Shown: positions 25,552 through 35,491, counted from the first letter of the stretch. The stretch is 64,000 nucleotides of DNA from Chimaeribacter arupi (GCF_002858805.1 NZ_PJZI01000005.1:100451-164450), one strand, 5' to 3'. The notes: a model not told the origin generated them from the sequence alone. Numbers and translations: made by a program.

Positions 25552-26552
25552 AAATCTCCCTGGTGGTGCCGGTTTACAATGAAGAAGACGCGATCCCTGT
25601 TTTTTACCGCACCGTCAGGGGCTATCAGGCATTATCGGATTATGATATCGAGATTATTTTTATTAACGACGGCAGCCGTGATAAGACCGCGGAAATTATT
25701 CAAACATTGGAAGATCAGGACCCGCTGGTCACCGTGGTGAATTTTTCCCGCAATTTCGGCAAGGAGCCGGCGCTGTTTGCCGGGCTGGAGTACGCCACCG
25801 GTGACGCAGTCATCCCGATAGATGTTGACCTGCAAGACCCGATCGACGTGGTGCCGCAACTGATTGACCAGTGGCAGCAAGGGGCGGACATCGTGCTGGC
25901 CAAGCGTAAAGACCGCTCGTCAGACAGCCGCCTGAAGCGCCAGTCCGCCGGCATCTTTTACCGGCTGCATAACATGATCAGCCGCCCGAAAATTGAGGAA
26001 AATGTCGGGGATTTCCGGCTGATCTCCCGCGAGTTTGTCGAAAAAATCATTCAGTTGCCGGAACGGAACCTGTTTATGAAGGGCATCCTGAGCTGGGTGG
26101 GCGGCAACATCGCCATTGTGGAGTACACACGCGATAAACGGGTGGCAGGCAACAGCAAATTCAATGGCTGGAAGCTGTGGAACCTGGCGCTGGAAGGGTT
26201 TACCTCCTTCTCTACCGTGCCGCTGCGCATCTGGACTTACCTCGGGTTCGCCATCTCATTGCTCTCCTTTGCTTACGGTGCCTACATGGTCATCGACAAA
26301 CTGGTATGGGGAAATGAGGTGAAAGGCTATCCCTCGCTGCTGGCGTCGGTGCTGTTCCTTGGTGGCGTACAACTGATTGGCATTGGGGTGCTGGGCGAAT
26401 ACATCGGCCGCATCTATATCGAATCCAAAGGCCGGCCGCGTTATATCGTCAAAGGCAGCCGACCCAAAAGCAATGTGATTCAACGCGATTTTGCCCGGAA
26501 AAACCGGCTTAACCCAGGTGACGCCGTCGCCCGAAACAGGAGGGAACCTTGA
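25548..26552 (+). CDS. gtrB: Bactoprenol glucosyltransferase GtrB
   Basis: Transfers glucose from UDP-glucose to undecaprenyl phosphate at the cytoplasmic face. GT2 fold, 334 aa: [16 protein letters not shown] at the N-terminus, [11 protein letters not shown], and the acidic metal site [14 protein letters not shown]; two C-terminal membrane hairpins (about 233-255 and 266-288) end in [19 protein letters not shown], typical of GtrB. Overlaps both neighbours by 4 bp, so the three genes form one unit. Confidence 0.93.
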   Translation: MKISLVVPVYNEEDAIPVFYRTVRGYQALSDYDIEIIFINDGSRDKTAEIIQTLEDQDPLVTVVNFSRNFGKEPALFAGLEYATGDAVIPIDVDLQDPIDVVPQLIDQWQQGADIVLAKRKDRSSDSRLKRQSAGIFYRLHNMISRPKIEENVGDFRLISREFVEKIIQLPERNLFMKGILSWVGGNIAIVEYTRDKRVAGNSKFNGWKLWNLALEGFTSFSTVPLRIWTYLGFAISLLSFAYGAYMVIDKLVWGNEVKGYPSLLASVLFLGGVQLIGIGVLGEYIGRIYIESKGRPRYIVKGSRPKSNVIQRDFARKNRLNPGDAVARNRREP

Positions 26553-28021
26553 AAAATACTGTGATTTATCTTCCCCTGATGACGATTGGCGTCTGCATGG
26601 CGCTGGCCGGTATGGGGGCCAACTCATTCTGGGTTGATGAAATTTTCACGATGGAGTCGGTGACCAGCGGCTTCAGGAATCTCTACGTCAATTACCTGCT
26701 TAATGACGTCCACCCGTTCCTCTATAACACCCTGCTGTTTTTCTGGGTGAAAGCGTTCGGCATCAGTGAAACAGCCGCCCGCTCGCTGAGTTTTGCCTTT
26801 TCTGTCGCCACCGCGCTGTATGTCTATTTCCGTGGGCGCCAGCTTTTCAGCCAGGGGGTGATTACTCTCTACCTGCTGCTGTTCCTGACCAGTTTCGGTT
26901 TTATCCATTTTGCCCAGGAGGCGCGCTCCTATTCCCTGCTGGTGCTGCTTTCCACTATCCAGACGTTCGAATTTATCGCCTTTTTACGCGGCAACCAGAA
27001 TAAAGCGGCGTTTTATCTGGCGTCGGTGCTGGTCTCCTGGACGCACATCATTGGGCTGTTTCTCACGGCGGCCTTTCTGCTGACGCTGTTTATCTCACGC
27101 CCGCAACGGCTGCGGATGTTTATTGAATTTACGCTGCTGATGCTGGTGAGCGTCTCACATTTTATTGTGATTTTTATGGTTTCCGGGTTTGGCGGCAAAA
27201 ACTCCTGGGTGCAGGCAGTCAGCCCGGTGCACCAGATCTATAACGCCATCCATATCGCGTTCCCGGTGGCTAACCTACCGAAAATGGTGGTGGGCGGCGG
27301 CATGGGCAGCCTGCTGGTGGCGCTGGTGTTCGCGCTGGTTTGCGCCTGGCCGTTTATCCGCCGCCCGCGCCACCCGGAGTTCGCGACCCCGCGTGATTAC
27401 CTGCTGAGCCTGATTGTGCCGCTGGTGGCGTTTATTGCCTTGTCATGGCTGATTTCGCTCTATAAGCCGATCCAGCTCGACCGGACCATGTACATCTGCG
27501 CCCCGCTGGCGATTTTAATTGTGGCGCTGTTCCTGCAAGAGATAAAAACCGCCGGGGCGGTGGCAGCCTCACTGCTGGCGGTGGTTTCCCTGGCGTCCTC
27601 TTACAAGAACGCCTATTCCGAAAACCTGAATTACCTCAGCGGAAAAGAGAGTTATGACGAAAGCACGCTTTATATGGTGGCGGCCTGTAATGCCGGTTAT
27701 TCGGTAGGGTATCTGTCGATTGAGTACCCGCACTGGAAATATAACGACTTCTACCGGCAGAAATATGCGCCTTACATGCTGAATGCGCGCTGCAAGGGGT
27801 TGACGACTTTACTGAACCCGCAAAAAGAACAGCCTGATCTGGTTCAGTTTAATCATCCGTCGCGTGTGGCCATTGATATGGCGCGGCCGTTACTGGCAGC
27901 CGGTTATAAATTTATCGATCTGCCGGATAATGAACGGAAATATAACCTGAATATTTTGGTTTCCCCGCGTTATGTGCAGGAAACCGGCGTGAAAATCCGT
28001 GACGTGCCCTTTAAGTCATAA
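26549..28021 (+). CDS. GT-C membrane glycosyltransferase, Gtr-cluster acceptor-specific enzyme
   Basis: Integral membrane glycosyltransferase, 490 aa, of the GT39-like GT-C plan. The first periplasmic loop carries the catalytic-type acidic pair in [13 protein letters not shown], followed by [19 protein letters not shown], and there are about ten hydrophobic segments up to residue 370, then a periplasmic C-terminal domain. In gtr clusters the third gene moves the flipped glucose onto a specific surface glycan, so that is the inferred role; acceptor unknown. It differs from classical GtrI-V proteins, which vary widely. Confidence 0.75.
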   Translation: MKNTVIYLPLMTIGVCMALAGMGANSFWVDEIFTMESVTSGFRNLYVNYLLNDVHPFLYNTLLFFWVKAFGISETAARSLSFAFSVATALYVYFRGRQLFSQGVITLYLLLFLTSFGFIHFAQEARSYSLLVLLSTIQTFEFIAFLRGNQNKAAFYLASVLVSWTHIIGLFLTAAFLLTLFISRPQRLRMFIEFTLLMLVSVSHFIVIFMVSGFGGKNSWVQAVSPVHQIYNAIHIAFPVANLPKMVVGGGMGSLLVALVFALVCAWPFIRRPRHPEFATPRDYLLSLIVPLVAFIALSWLISLYKPIQLDRTMYICAPLAILIVALFLQEIKTAGAVAASLLAVVSLASSYKNAYSENLNYLSGKESYDESTLYMVAACNAGYSVGYLSIEYPHWKYNDFYRQKYAPYMLNARCKGLTTLLNPQKEQPDLVQFNHPSRVAIDMARPLLAAGYKFIDLPDNERKYNLNILVSPRYVQETGVKIRDVPFKS

Positions 28022-28335
28022 TGAATAATCAACGTGCGCCCCGGCTCAATATCGCTGGGGCGTTTTTTTTGCCTGAGAAAACCCCCCCGTTATTCCCCCT
28101 TCCCGGTAAAGCTATTTATCTGCTAAGCATTGCGTTTATTACACTAAGCACAGGCTTTACACTCTGCTACCCGGCTAATTACACTCGCGTTAATACACCC
28201 GATGCCGTAGCGCACGGCGCATTTTAATTAAACAGCAATGCGTTTATTGCAGCCGCACGGTAATGCGTCATCCGCATTGCCCTGCCCCCCTGCACCCTAT
28301 TTTCGTGTCAGACACAAACAGCCGGGAGAATAATC
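28022..28335. other. Intergenic region before the sulfur operon
   Basis: Contains the gtr terminator (28037-28070), then about 265 bp with a probable promoter for the sfnB-like operon. A small inverted repeat GCAAT-GCGTTT-ATTGC lies near 28230. No gene is seen; the short frame beginning at the gtr stop is spurious. Confidence 0.55.
28037..28070 (+). terminator. Terminator of the gtr cluster
   Basis: CGCCCC (28037-28042) pairs with GGGGCG (28057-28062) and is followed by eight T residues. Confidence 0.88.
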
Positions 28336-29565
28336 ATGGTTGATGCTGTAACACCTGCGCCGACACGCTGGGCGGAAGCGCCGTCAGCGGCGCGAATCCG
28401 CACCGCCGCGCAAGCCCTGGAGGCCGCGCACGCCGTGGCGGCATTGGCCGCACCCGGTGCCGTGGCGCGTGACCGTGACCGGGTTTACCCGCTTGAGGCG
28501 CTGGCGCTGTTCAGCCGCAGCGGGCTGGGAAGCATCACGATTGCCGCCGAATATGGCGGTGCCGGCCTGCCTTTCACCGTGCTGGCCGAGGTATTCCGGG
28601 TGATTTCAGCCGTGGACCCGGCGCTGGGGCAAATTCCACAAAACCATTTCGGCCTGATCCGGCTGATCGATGAACTGGCCCCGGTGGCGCTGAAACAGCA
28701 GATTTTCAGTGCGGTGGTGAACGGGCAGCGCATCGGCAATGGCGGCCCGGAGAAGCACACCCGGCATACGCTGGAGATGCAGGCCCGCCTGCGCGCCACC
28801 GGGCAGGGGTTGCGCCTGACCGGTGACAAGTTTTACTCCACCGGGGCGCTGTTTGCCCACATTGTGGCGGTCAAGGCGCTGGATGACGCCGGGCAACCGG
28901 TGCTGGCGCTGATCCCGCAACCGGCGGCGGGGCTGGAGATTATTGATGACTGGTCAGGCATGGGGCAACGCACGACCGCCAGCGGCAGTATGCGGCTGCG
29001 CGAGGTGGCAGTCGCCGATGACCACGTCGTGCCGCTGGCCCCATTGGCGCAACGGCCCAACATTCAGGGCGCGATTTCGCAGCTGATCCAGGCGGCGATA
29101 GATGCCGGTATTGCCCAGGGCGCACTGGACGAGGCGCACGCCTTTATCCGTGAGCGCTCGCGCCCGTGGGTGGATGCGCAGGCTGAACGCAACGCGGATG
29201 ACCCTTACATTCTGGCGGATGTCGGGCGGCTCGATACCGAACTGGCGGCGGCCAATGCGCTGCTGCACTGGGCGGCGCGCACGCTGGATGACACCGATGC
29301 CCGGCCGGTCACGGCGGAGAGTGCCGCGCGCGCGTCGATTGCCGTGGCACAGGCCAAAGTGCTGACCACCGAGGTCGCCTTGCGGGCCAGTGAGAAATTG
29401 CTGGAATGGGGCGGCAGCCGCGCCACGCTGGCTGAATTCGGGCTGGACCGCCACTGGCGCAATGCACGCACCCACACCCTGCATGATCCGGTGCGCTGGA
29501 AATACCACGCCATCGGCGCGTACACCCTGAACGGCCAGCTTCCGGCCCGCCACTCCTGGATCTGA
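28336..29565 (+). CDS. SfnB-type sulfur-acquisition flavin oxidoreductase, copy 1
   Basis: Acyl-CoA-dehydrogenase-fold flavoprotein of the SfnB/DszC group, 409 aa, which uses reduced flavin to oxidise organosulfur compounds when sulfate is scarce. Typical landmarks are LGSITIAAEYGGAG, IPQNHFG, the loop DDWSGMGQRTTASGS and the end RHWRNARTHTLHDPVRWKYHAIGAYTLNG. No signal peptide. First gene of a six-gene run with a second SfnB copy, an LLM monooxygenase and a Met-type importer. The exact substrate cannot be read; dimethyl sulfone, sulfonates or thioether compounds are candidates. Confidence 0.85.
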   Translation: MVDAVTPAPTRWAEAPSAARIRTAAQALEAAHAVAALAAPGAVARDRDRVYPLEALALFSRSGLGSITIAAEYGGAGLPFTVLAEVFRVISAVDPALGQIPQNHFGLIRLIDELAPVALKQQIFSAVVNGQRIGNGGPEKHTRHTLEMQARLRATGQGLRLTGDKFYSTGALFAHIVAVKALDDAGQPVLALIPQPAAGLEIIDDWSGMGQRTTASGSMRLREVAVADDHVVPLAPLAQRPNIQGAISQLIQAAIDAGIAQGALDEAHAFIRERSRPWVDAQAERNADDPYILADVGRLDTELAAANALLHWAARTLDDTDARPVTAESAARASIAVAQAKVLTTEVALRASEKLLEWGGSRATLAEFGLDRHWRNARTHTLHDPVRWKYHAIGAYTLNGQLPARHSWI

Positions 29566-29579
29566 ACAAGGACATCACC

Positions 29580-30785
29580 ATGACGACCCACATTACGCCG
29601 CCCCGCCCGGCGGCACGGATTACGTCTGCGGCGCAGGCACTGGAGGCAGCAAATGCGCTGGCGGTACGTTTCGCCGCCGGGGCCGCCCGGCGTGACCGCG
29701 AGCGTCTTTTGCCGCGCGAGGAGCTGGCGGAACTGTTTGCCTCCGGGCTGGGCGGCATCACCGTGCCGGCCGCCTTTGGCGGCCCGGCCCTGCCAAACGC
29801 GTTGCTGGCGCAGGTGATTGCCCTGCTGAGCGAGGCGGACGGTTCGATCGGCCAGGTGCCGCAAAACCATTTTTATGCGCTGGAAGTGCTGCGGGTGAAC
29901 GGCTCACCCCAACAGCAGGCGCGCCTGTATGCGGAAGTGCTGGCAGGGGTGCATTTTGGTAACGCGCTGGCGGAGTTCAGCTCGGCGGCGGCGCACCAGC
30001 GCCATACCCGCCTGGTGCGCAATGGGGCGCACTGGCAGGTGATTGGGAAGAAATTCTATGCCACCGGCGCACTGTACGCCGGGCGGGTGCCGACGGCCGC
30101 ACTGGGTGAGGACGGCAAAGAGCGGCTGGTGTTTCTGCCCGCTGACGCGCCGGGGTTAACCATTGTGGATGACTGGTCAGGTTTCGGCCAGCGTACCACC
30201 GGCAGCGGCACCGTCACCTTTGACGCCACCCCGGCAGATGAGCAGGACATCGTCCCGTTCCAGACGGCCTTTGAGCGCCCGACGCCGGTCGGCCCGCTGG
30301 CGCAATTGCTGCACGCCGCCATCGATCAGGGCATTGGCCGTGCCGCCTGGCGGGATATGCTGGACTTTGTGCGCAGCCGGTCGCGCCCCTGGATCGATTC
30401 CGGCGTGGAGAAAGCCAGTGATGACCCGCTGACGCTGGATCGCATCGGGCAGCTTACGGCGCGGTTACAGGCCGGTGAGGCGCTGCTGGAACTGGCCGGT
30501 GAGGCGGTGGATGTGGCCCAGCGCCACACTGACGCTGCCACGGTCGCGGAGGCGTCCATTGCCGTGGCGCGTGCGCGCGCCTGGACCACGGAAACCTCGC
30601 TGGCGGCCGGAAACCTGCTGTTTGAGCTGGCCGGCAGCCGCGCCACGCTGGCGGAGTTTAATTTCGACCGCCACTGGCGCAATGCCCGCACCCATACCCT
30701 GCATGACCCGGTGCGCTGGAAATACCCGGCGATCGGCAATTATGTGCTGAACGGCGTACTGCCGCCACGCCGGGGGACGATCTGA
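29580..30785 (+). CDS. SfnB-type sulfur-acquisition flavin oxidoreductase, copy 2
   Basis: Second acyl-CoA-dehydrogenase-fold oxidoreductase, 401 aa, starting 14 bp after copy 1. It shares the same blocks (IGQVPQNHF, DDWSGFGQRTTGSGT, RHWRNARTHTLHDPVRWKYPAIGNYVLNG) but is clearly diverged in between, so the pair is an old duplication with likely different substrates or a heteromeric enzyme. Its stop shares a base with the ATG of the LLM gene (TGATG), so translation is coupled. Confidence 0.85.
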   Translation: MTTHITPPRPAARITSAAQALEAANALAVRFAAGAARRDRERLLPREELAELFASGLGGITVPAAFGGPALPNALLAQVIALLSEADGSIGQVPQNHFYALEVLRVNGSPQQQARLYAEVLAGVHFGNALAEFSSAAAHQRHTRLVRNGAHWQVIGKKFYATGALYAGRVPTAALGEDGKERLVFLPADAPGLTIVDDWSGFGQRTTGSGTVTFDATPADEQDIVPFQTAFERPTPVGPLAQLLHAAIDQGIGRAAWRDMLDFVRSRSRPWIDSGVEKASDDPLTLDRIGQLTARLQAGEALLELAGEAVDVAQRHTDAATVAEASIAVARARAWTTETSLAAGNLLFELAGSRATLAEFNFDRHWRNARTHTLHDPVRWKYPAIGNYVLNGVLPPRRGTI

Positions 30786-32152
30786 TGGCCGGGAAAGAGG
30801 TGCTGCTCAACGCCTTCACCATGAATTGTGTCGGCCATATCCACCACGGCATGTGGACGCACCCCCACGACCACTCAGCTGATTTCAACCAGCTGAGTTA
30901 TTGGACAGGCCTGGCGCAGCTGCTGGAGCAGGGGCTGTTCGACGGCATATTCATCGCCGACATCCTGGGCGTGTATGACGTCTACCAGAACGGCATCGGC
31001 CTGACCGCGCGGGAGGCGATCCAGTTGCCGGTTAACGACCCGCTGATGCTGGTGTCAGCGATGGCCGCCGTGACCCAACACCTGGGTTTTGGCCTGACCG
31101 CCAACCTCAGTTATGAAGCGCCCTACCCGTTTGCCCGCCGCCTGTCGACGCTCGATCACCTGACGAACGGCCGCATTGGCTGGAACATCGTGACCGGCTA
31201 CCTCGACAGCGCCGCGCGGGCGATGGGTATGCAAACACAGGTGGCGCATGACCGCCGGTACGATCAGGCCGATGAGTTTCTGGAGGTGGGTTACAAACTC
31301 TGGGAAGGCAGTTGGGAAGATGGCGCGCTGGTGGCGGATAAAGCCCGGCGGCTGTACGCCGATCCGGCAAAAATTCACGCCATCCGTCATCAGGGTGAAT
31401 TCTACCGCATGGAGGGTTACCACCTGACATCGCCCTCGCCCCAGCGCACCCCGCTGCTGTTCCAGGCGGGCAGTTCGGCGCGCGGCCTCGCTTTCGCCGG
31501 TCGCCATGCTGAATGCACCTTTGTTACCGGCAGTACGCCGGAAGCGATGCGCAAACAGGTACACGCCCTGCGGCAGGCCGCGGTGGACGCCGGTCGCCCG
31601 GCCGATGCGCTGAAAGTCTTTATGGGCGTCGGGGTGATTGTCGCGCCCACCGCCGCCGAAGCGCAGGAGAAGTACCGCGACTACCTGCGCTACGCCAGCC
31701 CGGAAGCGGGTATCGCCCATTTTTCCAGCTCAACCGGTATCGATCTGGCGCGTTTCGGGCTGGATGAGCCGATTCAGGCCGGGCCGACGCAGGCGATTGA
31801 GTCCGTCACCAAAACCTACAGCGGCTGGACGCGCCGCCGCCTGCTGGAACAGCACGCGATGGGCAGCCGTTACCCGCTGCTGGTCGGTGACCCGTCGCAG
31901 GTCGCTGACCAGTTGCTGCGCTGGATGGATGAGGGGGAGATTGACGGCTTTAACCTGTCGCGCATCCTCAACCCCGGCAGCTATGAAGAGGTGATCCGCT
32001 GGCTGGTTCCGGAGTTGCAATCCCGCGGCCGCTATAAAACAGCTTACCGGCCCGGCACGCTGCGGCAAAAACTGTTCCGGCATGGCGATCGCCTGCCCGC
32101 CAGCCACCCGGCGGCCGCGTGGCGCGCCCCGGCCAGTGGCTTCACCAGATAA
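30785..32152 (+). CDS. LLM-class FMN-dependent monooxygenase (NtaA/SnaA/DszA type)
   Basis: Bacterial-luciferase-like monooxygenase, 455 aa, using FMNH2 to cleave C-S or C-N bonds. Family blocks: LLNAFTMNCVGHIHHGMW, the FDGIFIADILGVYDVY loop, FARRLSTLDHLTNGRIGWNIVTGYLDSAARAMG and LLFQAGSSARGLAFAGRHAE. With two DszC-fold partners the gene set recalls the dsz operon logic (one LLM and one acyl-CoA-dehydrogenase-fold oxygenase). No flavin reductase gene is near, so reduced FMN must come from elsewhere, for example SsuE. Confidence 0.88.
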   Translation: MAGKEVLLNAFTMNCVGHIHHGMWTHPHDHSADFNQLSYWTGLAQLLEQGLFDGIFIADILGVYDVYQNGIGLTAREAIQLPVNDPLMLVSAMAAVTQHLGFGLTANLSYEAPYPFARRLSTLDHLTNGRIGWNIVTGYLDSAARAMGMQTQVAHDRRYDQADEFLEVGYKLWEGSWEDGALVADKARRLYADPAKIHAIRHQGEFYRMEGYHLTSPSPQRTPLLFQAGSSARGLAFAGRHAECTFVTGSTPEAMRKQVHALRQAAVDAGRPADALKVFMGVGVIVAPTAAEAQEKYRDYLRYASPEAGIAHFSSSTGIDLARFGLDEPIQAGPTQAIESVTKTYSGWTRRRLLEQHAMGSRYPLLVGDPSQVADQLLRWMDEGEIDGFNLSRILNPGSYEEVIRWLVPELQSRGRYKTAYRPGTLRQKLFRHGDRLPASHPAAAWRAPASGFTR

Positions 32153-32155
32153 CAC

Positions 32156-32176
32156 CGCCGGATAATACGGCGCTTT
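32156..32176 (+). terminator. Weak intercistronic hairpin
   Basis: CGCCG-gataata-CGGCG followed by CTTTT lies between the monooxygenase and binding-protein genes; it may reduce or stabilise read-through into the transporter genes. Confidence 0.35.
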
Positions 32177-32205
32177 TACCTTTACTTTTTTCATAGGGAA
32201 ACGAG

Positions 32206-33024
32206 ATGACAACACCACGCTGGAAACACGCCCTCATGGGCAAAAGCCTGCTGCTGGCCGCGTTGATGGCCTTGTCCGGCACAGCCGCGGCAGCCGACGG
32301 CACGCTGAAAGTCGGCACCACTGCCGCCTTTTCGCCCCCGCTGGAGACGGCGGCGGATGAGGCACGCAAACAGGGGCTGAACGTCGAGATCATCGAATTC
32401 AGTGACTGGATCGCGCCGAATGTCAGCCTGGAGAACGGCGACATTGACGTTAACCTGTTCCAGCATCGCCCATTCCTGGCGAACGCCAATCAGGAGGGCG
32501 GTTTCCACCTGGTGGCCTACGCCCCGGCGATCATCAACCAGGTCGGGTTGTATTCGAAAAAACATGGTGCGATAGCTGACCTGCCGGACGGCGCAAAAGT
32601 GGCGATCCCCAACGACCCGATCAACGGCGGGCGCGGCCTGCTGCTGTTGCAGAAAGCCGGGCTTATCACCCTGAAACCGGGCGTCGGCATCAAGGCCACC
32701 ACGGCGGACATCGTCACCAACCCGAAGCATATCGACATTATCGAGGTGGAGGCGGTGCAACTGGCCCGCACACTGGATGAAGTCGATCTGGCGGTGGGCT
32801 ACCCGCACTACCTGCGGCTCTCCGGCGTCATCGACCCCAATAAAGCGCTGCTGTTCGATGGGCTGGAGCACCCGGAGTATGTCATCCAGTTTGTGGTGCG
32901 TGACGGCCACCAGAACGACCCGCGCCTGAAGCAGTTTGTGGCGATCTACCAGCATTCACCGGCAGTGCGCGCCAAACTGGACAGTTTCTACGGCAAACTT
33001 TACCAACCCGGCTGGAACCCATAA
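32206..33024 (+). CDS. MetQ/NlpA-family binding protein of the sulfur operon
   Basis: Periplasmic binding protein of the NLPA family, 272 aa. The signal peptide (LLLAALMALSGTAAAADG) ends in an Ala-x-Ala type site with no lipobox Cys, unlike E. coli MetQ which is a lipoprotein. The fold markers IEFSDWIAPNVSLENGDIDVNLFQHRPFL and VAIPNDPINGGRGLLLLQKAGLI are clear. ATG 32206 follows AGGGAAACGAG. Linked to desulfurising oxygenases, so it probably delivers an organosulfur compound rather than D-methionine itself; that is inference. Confidence 0.88.
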   Translation: MTTPRWKHALMGKSLLLAALMALSGTAAAADGTLKVGTTAAFSPPLETAADEARKQGLNVEIIEFSDWIAPNVSLENGDIDVNLFQHRPFLANANQEGGFHLVAYAPAIINQVGLYSKKHGAIADLPDGAKVAIPNDPINGGRGLLLLQKAGLITLKPGVGIKATTADIVTNPKHIDIIEVEAVQLARTLDEVDLAVGYPHYLRLSGVIDPNKALLFDGLEHPEYVIQFVVRDGHQNDPRLKQFVAIYQHSPAVRAKLDSFYGKLYQPGWNP

Positions 33025-33026
33025 TC

Positions 33027-34124
33027 ATGAGCGTGATTGAGCTTCCCAACCCCGGCCGCACCGCCACGGCGGCCATTCCCTGGCACTCCCATGATGAGGT
33101 GCACCTGCATCTGGCCGGGGTCAGCAAAGTCTACCCCGGCCAGCAGGTGGCCGCACTTCAGGCGGTGGACCTGACCATCCGCCGCGGGGAGATTTTCGGC
33201 ATCATCGGCCGCAGCGGGGCGGGAAAATCCACGCTGATCCGCACCCTGAACCGGCTTGAACGCCCCACCGGTGGCCATGTGGTGGTGGACGGTACCGACA
33301 TCGGCACGCTGGATGAGGATCAGCTGGTGGCTTACCGCCGCCGCACTGGCATGATTTTCCAGCACTTTAATCTGCTCTCGGCGAAAACGGTGCGGCAAAA
33401 CATTGAACTGCCCCTGCGCGTTGCCGGGGTTGAGGCCGGGGAACGGCGGCAGCGGGTCGATCGGCTGCTGGCGCTGGTCGGGCTGGAGGCGCGGCAGGAC
33501 GCCTACCCGGCGCAGCTTTCCGGCGGCCAGAAACAGCGGGTCGGCATCGCACGGGCGCTGGTGCATGACCCGGCGCTGCTGCTGTGTGATGAGGCGACGT
33601 CGGCGCTCGACCCGGAAACCACCCGCGCGATCCTTGACCTGTTGCGGCAGATTAACCGCGAGATGGGGATTACGATCGTGCTGATTACCCATGAGATGGA
33701 GGTGATCCACGATCTCTGCCACCGGGTGGCGGTGATTGAGCGCGGGCAGATTATCGAACAGGGGCCGGTGTGGGCGGTATACGGTAACCCGCAACAGCCC
33801 ACTACCCGCAGCCTACTGACGCCGGGGCATGACCGGCTGCCTGCCCGCTTCAGCGACCAACTGAGCGCGACCCCGGAGACACCGGGATCCTCGCTGCTGG
33901 TGCGGCTGCGTTACCACGGTGACGGTGTCACGCCTGATCTTAACCGGGTGCTGGCGGCGTTTGACGGCGCGGTTACGCTGGTGGAAAGCGCGCTGGAAGC
34001 GATTCAGGGGCGTGCAGTAGGCCATTTGCTGCTGACGGTAACCCCGGCGGGCGGCGTGCCGCTGCCGCGTTTTGATAACATTGCCGATCGTGTGGAGGTA
34101 CTGGGTTATGTCACTGCTGCTTGA
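33027..34124 (+). CDS. MetN-like ABC importer ATPase
   Basis: Cytoplasmic ATPase of the methionine-type importer, 365 aa. Walker A GRSGAGKST, signature LSGGQKQR, Walker B LLLCDEATSALD and the switch in LITHEMEVIHDLCHRVAVI are present. The C-terminal stretch (about 285-365) matches a NIL ligand-sensing domain, used by MetN for feedback inhibition. An unusual 28-residue leader precedes the ABC domain. It overlaps the permease start by 17 bp. Confidence 0.9.
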   Translation: MSVIELPNPGRTATAAIPWHSHDEVHLHLAGVSKVYPGQQVAALQAVDLTIRRGEIFGIIGRSGAGKSTLIRTLNRLERPTGGHVVVDGTDIGTLDEDQLVAYRRRTGMIFQHFNLLSAKTVRQNIELPLRVAGVEAGERRQRVDRLLALVGLEARQDAYPAQLSGGQKQRVGIARALVHDPALLLCDEATSALDPETTRAILDLLRQINREMGITIVLITHEMEVIHDLCHRVAVIERGQIIEQGPVWAVYGNPQQPTTRSLLTPGHDRLPARFSDQLSATPETPGSSLLVRLRYHGDGVTPDLNRVLAAFDGAVTLVESALEAIQGRAVGHLLLTVTPAGGVPLPRFDNIADRVEVLGYVTAA

Positions 34125-34761
34125 CCGCCTGTGGGGCGGTTTTCTGGACACCTTACTGATGGTGGGTGTGTCGTCCCTGCTGGCGCTGCTGCTCGGGCTG
34201 CCGCTGGCGGTGGTGCTGGTAGTGAGCGATCGCAACGGCCTGTATGAGAATGTGTCGCTGAACCGGGTGCTCGGCGGCTTTGTGAATCTCTTTCGTTCGA
34301 TTCCCTTTTTGATCCTGATGGTGGCGCTGATCCCCTTTACGCGGATGCTGGTCGGCACGTCGTATGGCGTCTGGGCGGCGGTCGTGCCGCTGACGGTGGC
34401 GGCGATGCCGTTTTTCGCCCGGATTGCTGAAGTCAGCTTACGCGAGGTCGATCACGGCCTGACGGAGGCCGCACAGGCGATGGGCTGCAAGCGTGGGCAT
34501 ATCATCCGCCATGTGCTGTTGCCGGAGGCGCTGCCGGGGATTGTCAGCGGGTTTACCATCACACTGGTCACCATGATCAACGCGTCTGCCATGGCCGGAG
34601 CGATTGGCGCAGGCGGGCTGGGCGACCTCGCCTACCGTTACGGCTACCAGCGTTTCGACACCCAGGTGATGCTGACGGTGATTGTGGCGCTGGTGGCGCT
34701 GGTCACGCTGCTGCAACTGGGCGGTGATCGCCTGGCGCGCCGTCTTAACCACCGCGCCTGA
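34108..34761 (+). CDS. MetI-like ABC importer permease
   Basis: Inner-membrane permease, 217 aa, starting at ATG 34108 (MSLLLDRLWGGFLDTLLMV) inside the end of the ATPase gene. Five hydrophobic spans; conserved NLFRSIPFLILMVALIPFTRMLVGT, the EAA loop EAAQAMGCKRGHIIRHVLLPEALPG, and SAMAGAIGAGGLGDLAYRYGYQRF, all MetI hallmarks. Last gene of the sulfur operon. Confidence 0.92.
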   Translation: MSLLLDRLWGGFLDTLLMVGVSSLLALLLGLPLAVVLVVSDRNGLYENVSLNRVLGGFVNLFRSIPFLILMVALIPFTRMLVGTSYGVWAAVVPLTVAAMPFFARIAEVSLREVDHGLTEAAQAMGCKRGHIIRHVLLPEALPGIVSGFTITLVTMINASAMAGAIGAGGLGDLAYRYGYQRFDTQVMLTVIVALVALVTLLQLGGDRLARRLNHRA

Positions 34762-34906
34762 CCGGCGCGGCAGGGGATTCTTCTGCGTTTTTCAGCTTCC
34801 GTTTGCCGGATTTGTTGTTTTACTTCCGGTCGGCAGTCGGGAATAGTGCCTGTACGGCATACCCTTCCCGTTTATCTTCATGCCGTGCAGAGAGTGAGGA
34901 GATCCC

Positions 34907-35446
34907 ATGAACCCGTACTGCTTTGTTGAAACCACCCCTGACGATCCCTGTATCACGCCGTTAACCGACGCCCTGGCGGCTGAATGCCGGCTTCGCTACG
35001 GGACACATTTCGGTGACCGGGAATATGGCCCGGCCTCCCTCTATTGCGCGCCGCAGGGGAGTTTTCTGGTGCTGAAGCGCGGTGATGAGGCGCTCGGCAT
35101 CGGGGCGTATTCCGCTTACGACCACGACACCGCGGCGCTCTCCCACCTCTGGACGCGGCAGGATCAGCGCCGGCAGGGCGTGGCGCTGTATATGGTGCAG
35201 GAGCTGGAGCGCCGCGCCCGGCTGGCGGGTTACAAACAGGCGTTCTTCACTACCGGTTACCGCCAGCCCGAAGCGGTCAGCCTCTGCCTGTCGCTGGGTT
35301 ACACCCCGCTGTTTGACGTCAATGCCGATCCGGCGCGCTACAGCGAACCGCCCTACGACGGCCACCTCTCGTTTGTGAAATGGCTGGTGCCGCTGACGGC
35401 CGTGAAACCAGGGCGGGCCGGAAATGATGTGGTGTCGTTGCCTTGA
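34907..35446 (+). CDS. GNAT-family acetyltransferase
   Basis: Predicted N-acetyltransferase, 179 aa, transferring acetyl from acetyl-CoA to an unknown amine. The acetyl-CoA-binding strand-loop-helix reads LSHLWTRQDQRRQGVALYMVQELERRARLAGYKQAFFTTG, with the Q/R-x2-G-x-A-like turn at RRQGVA. YRQPEAVSLCLSLGYTPLFD is the usual C-terminal block. ATG 34907 follows GAGTGAGGAGATCCC. Followed by a good terminator; stands alone. Confidence 0.85.
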   Translation: MNPYCFVETTPDDPCITPLTDALAAECRLRYGTHFGDREYGPASLYCAPQGSFLVLKRGDEALGIGAYSAYDHDTAALSHLWTRQDQRRQGVALYMVQELERRARLAGYKQAFFTTGYRQPEAVSLCLSLGYTPLFDVNADPARYSEPPYDGHLSFVKWLVPLTAVKPGRAGNDVVSLP

Positions 35447-35464
35447 GCCGGCAATCGACCATAA

Positions 35465-35491
35465 AAAACCCGGACATCCATGCCGGGTTTT
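35465..35491. terminator. Bidirectional terminator
   Basis: AAAACCCGG (35465-35473) pairs with CCGGGTTTT (35483-35491) between the convergent GNAT and DJ-1 genes. Confidence 0.85.
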
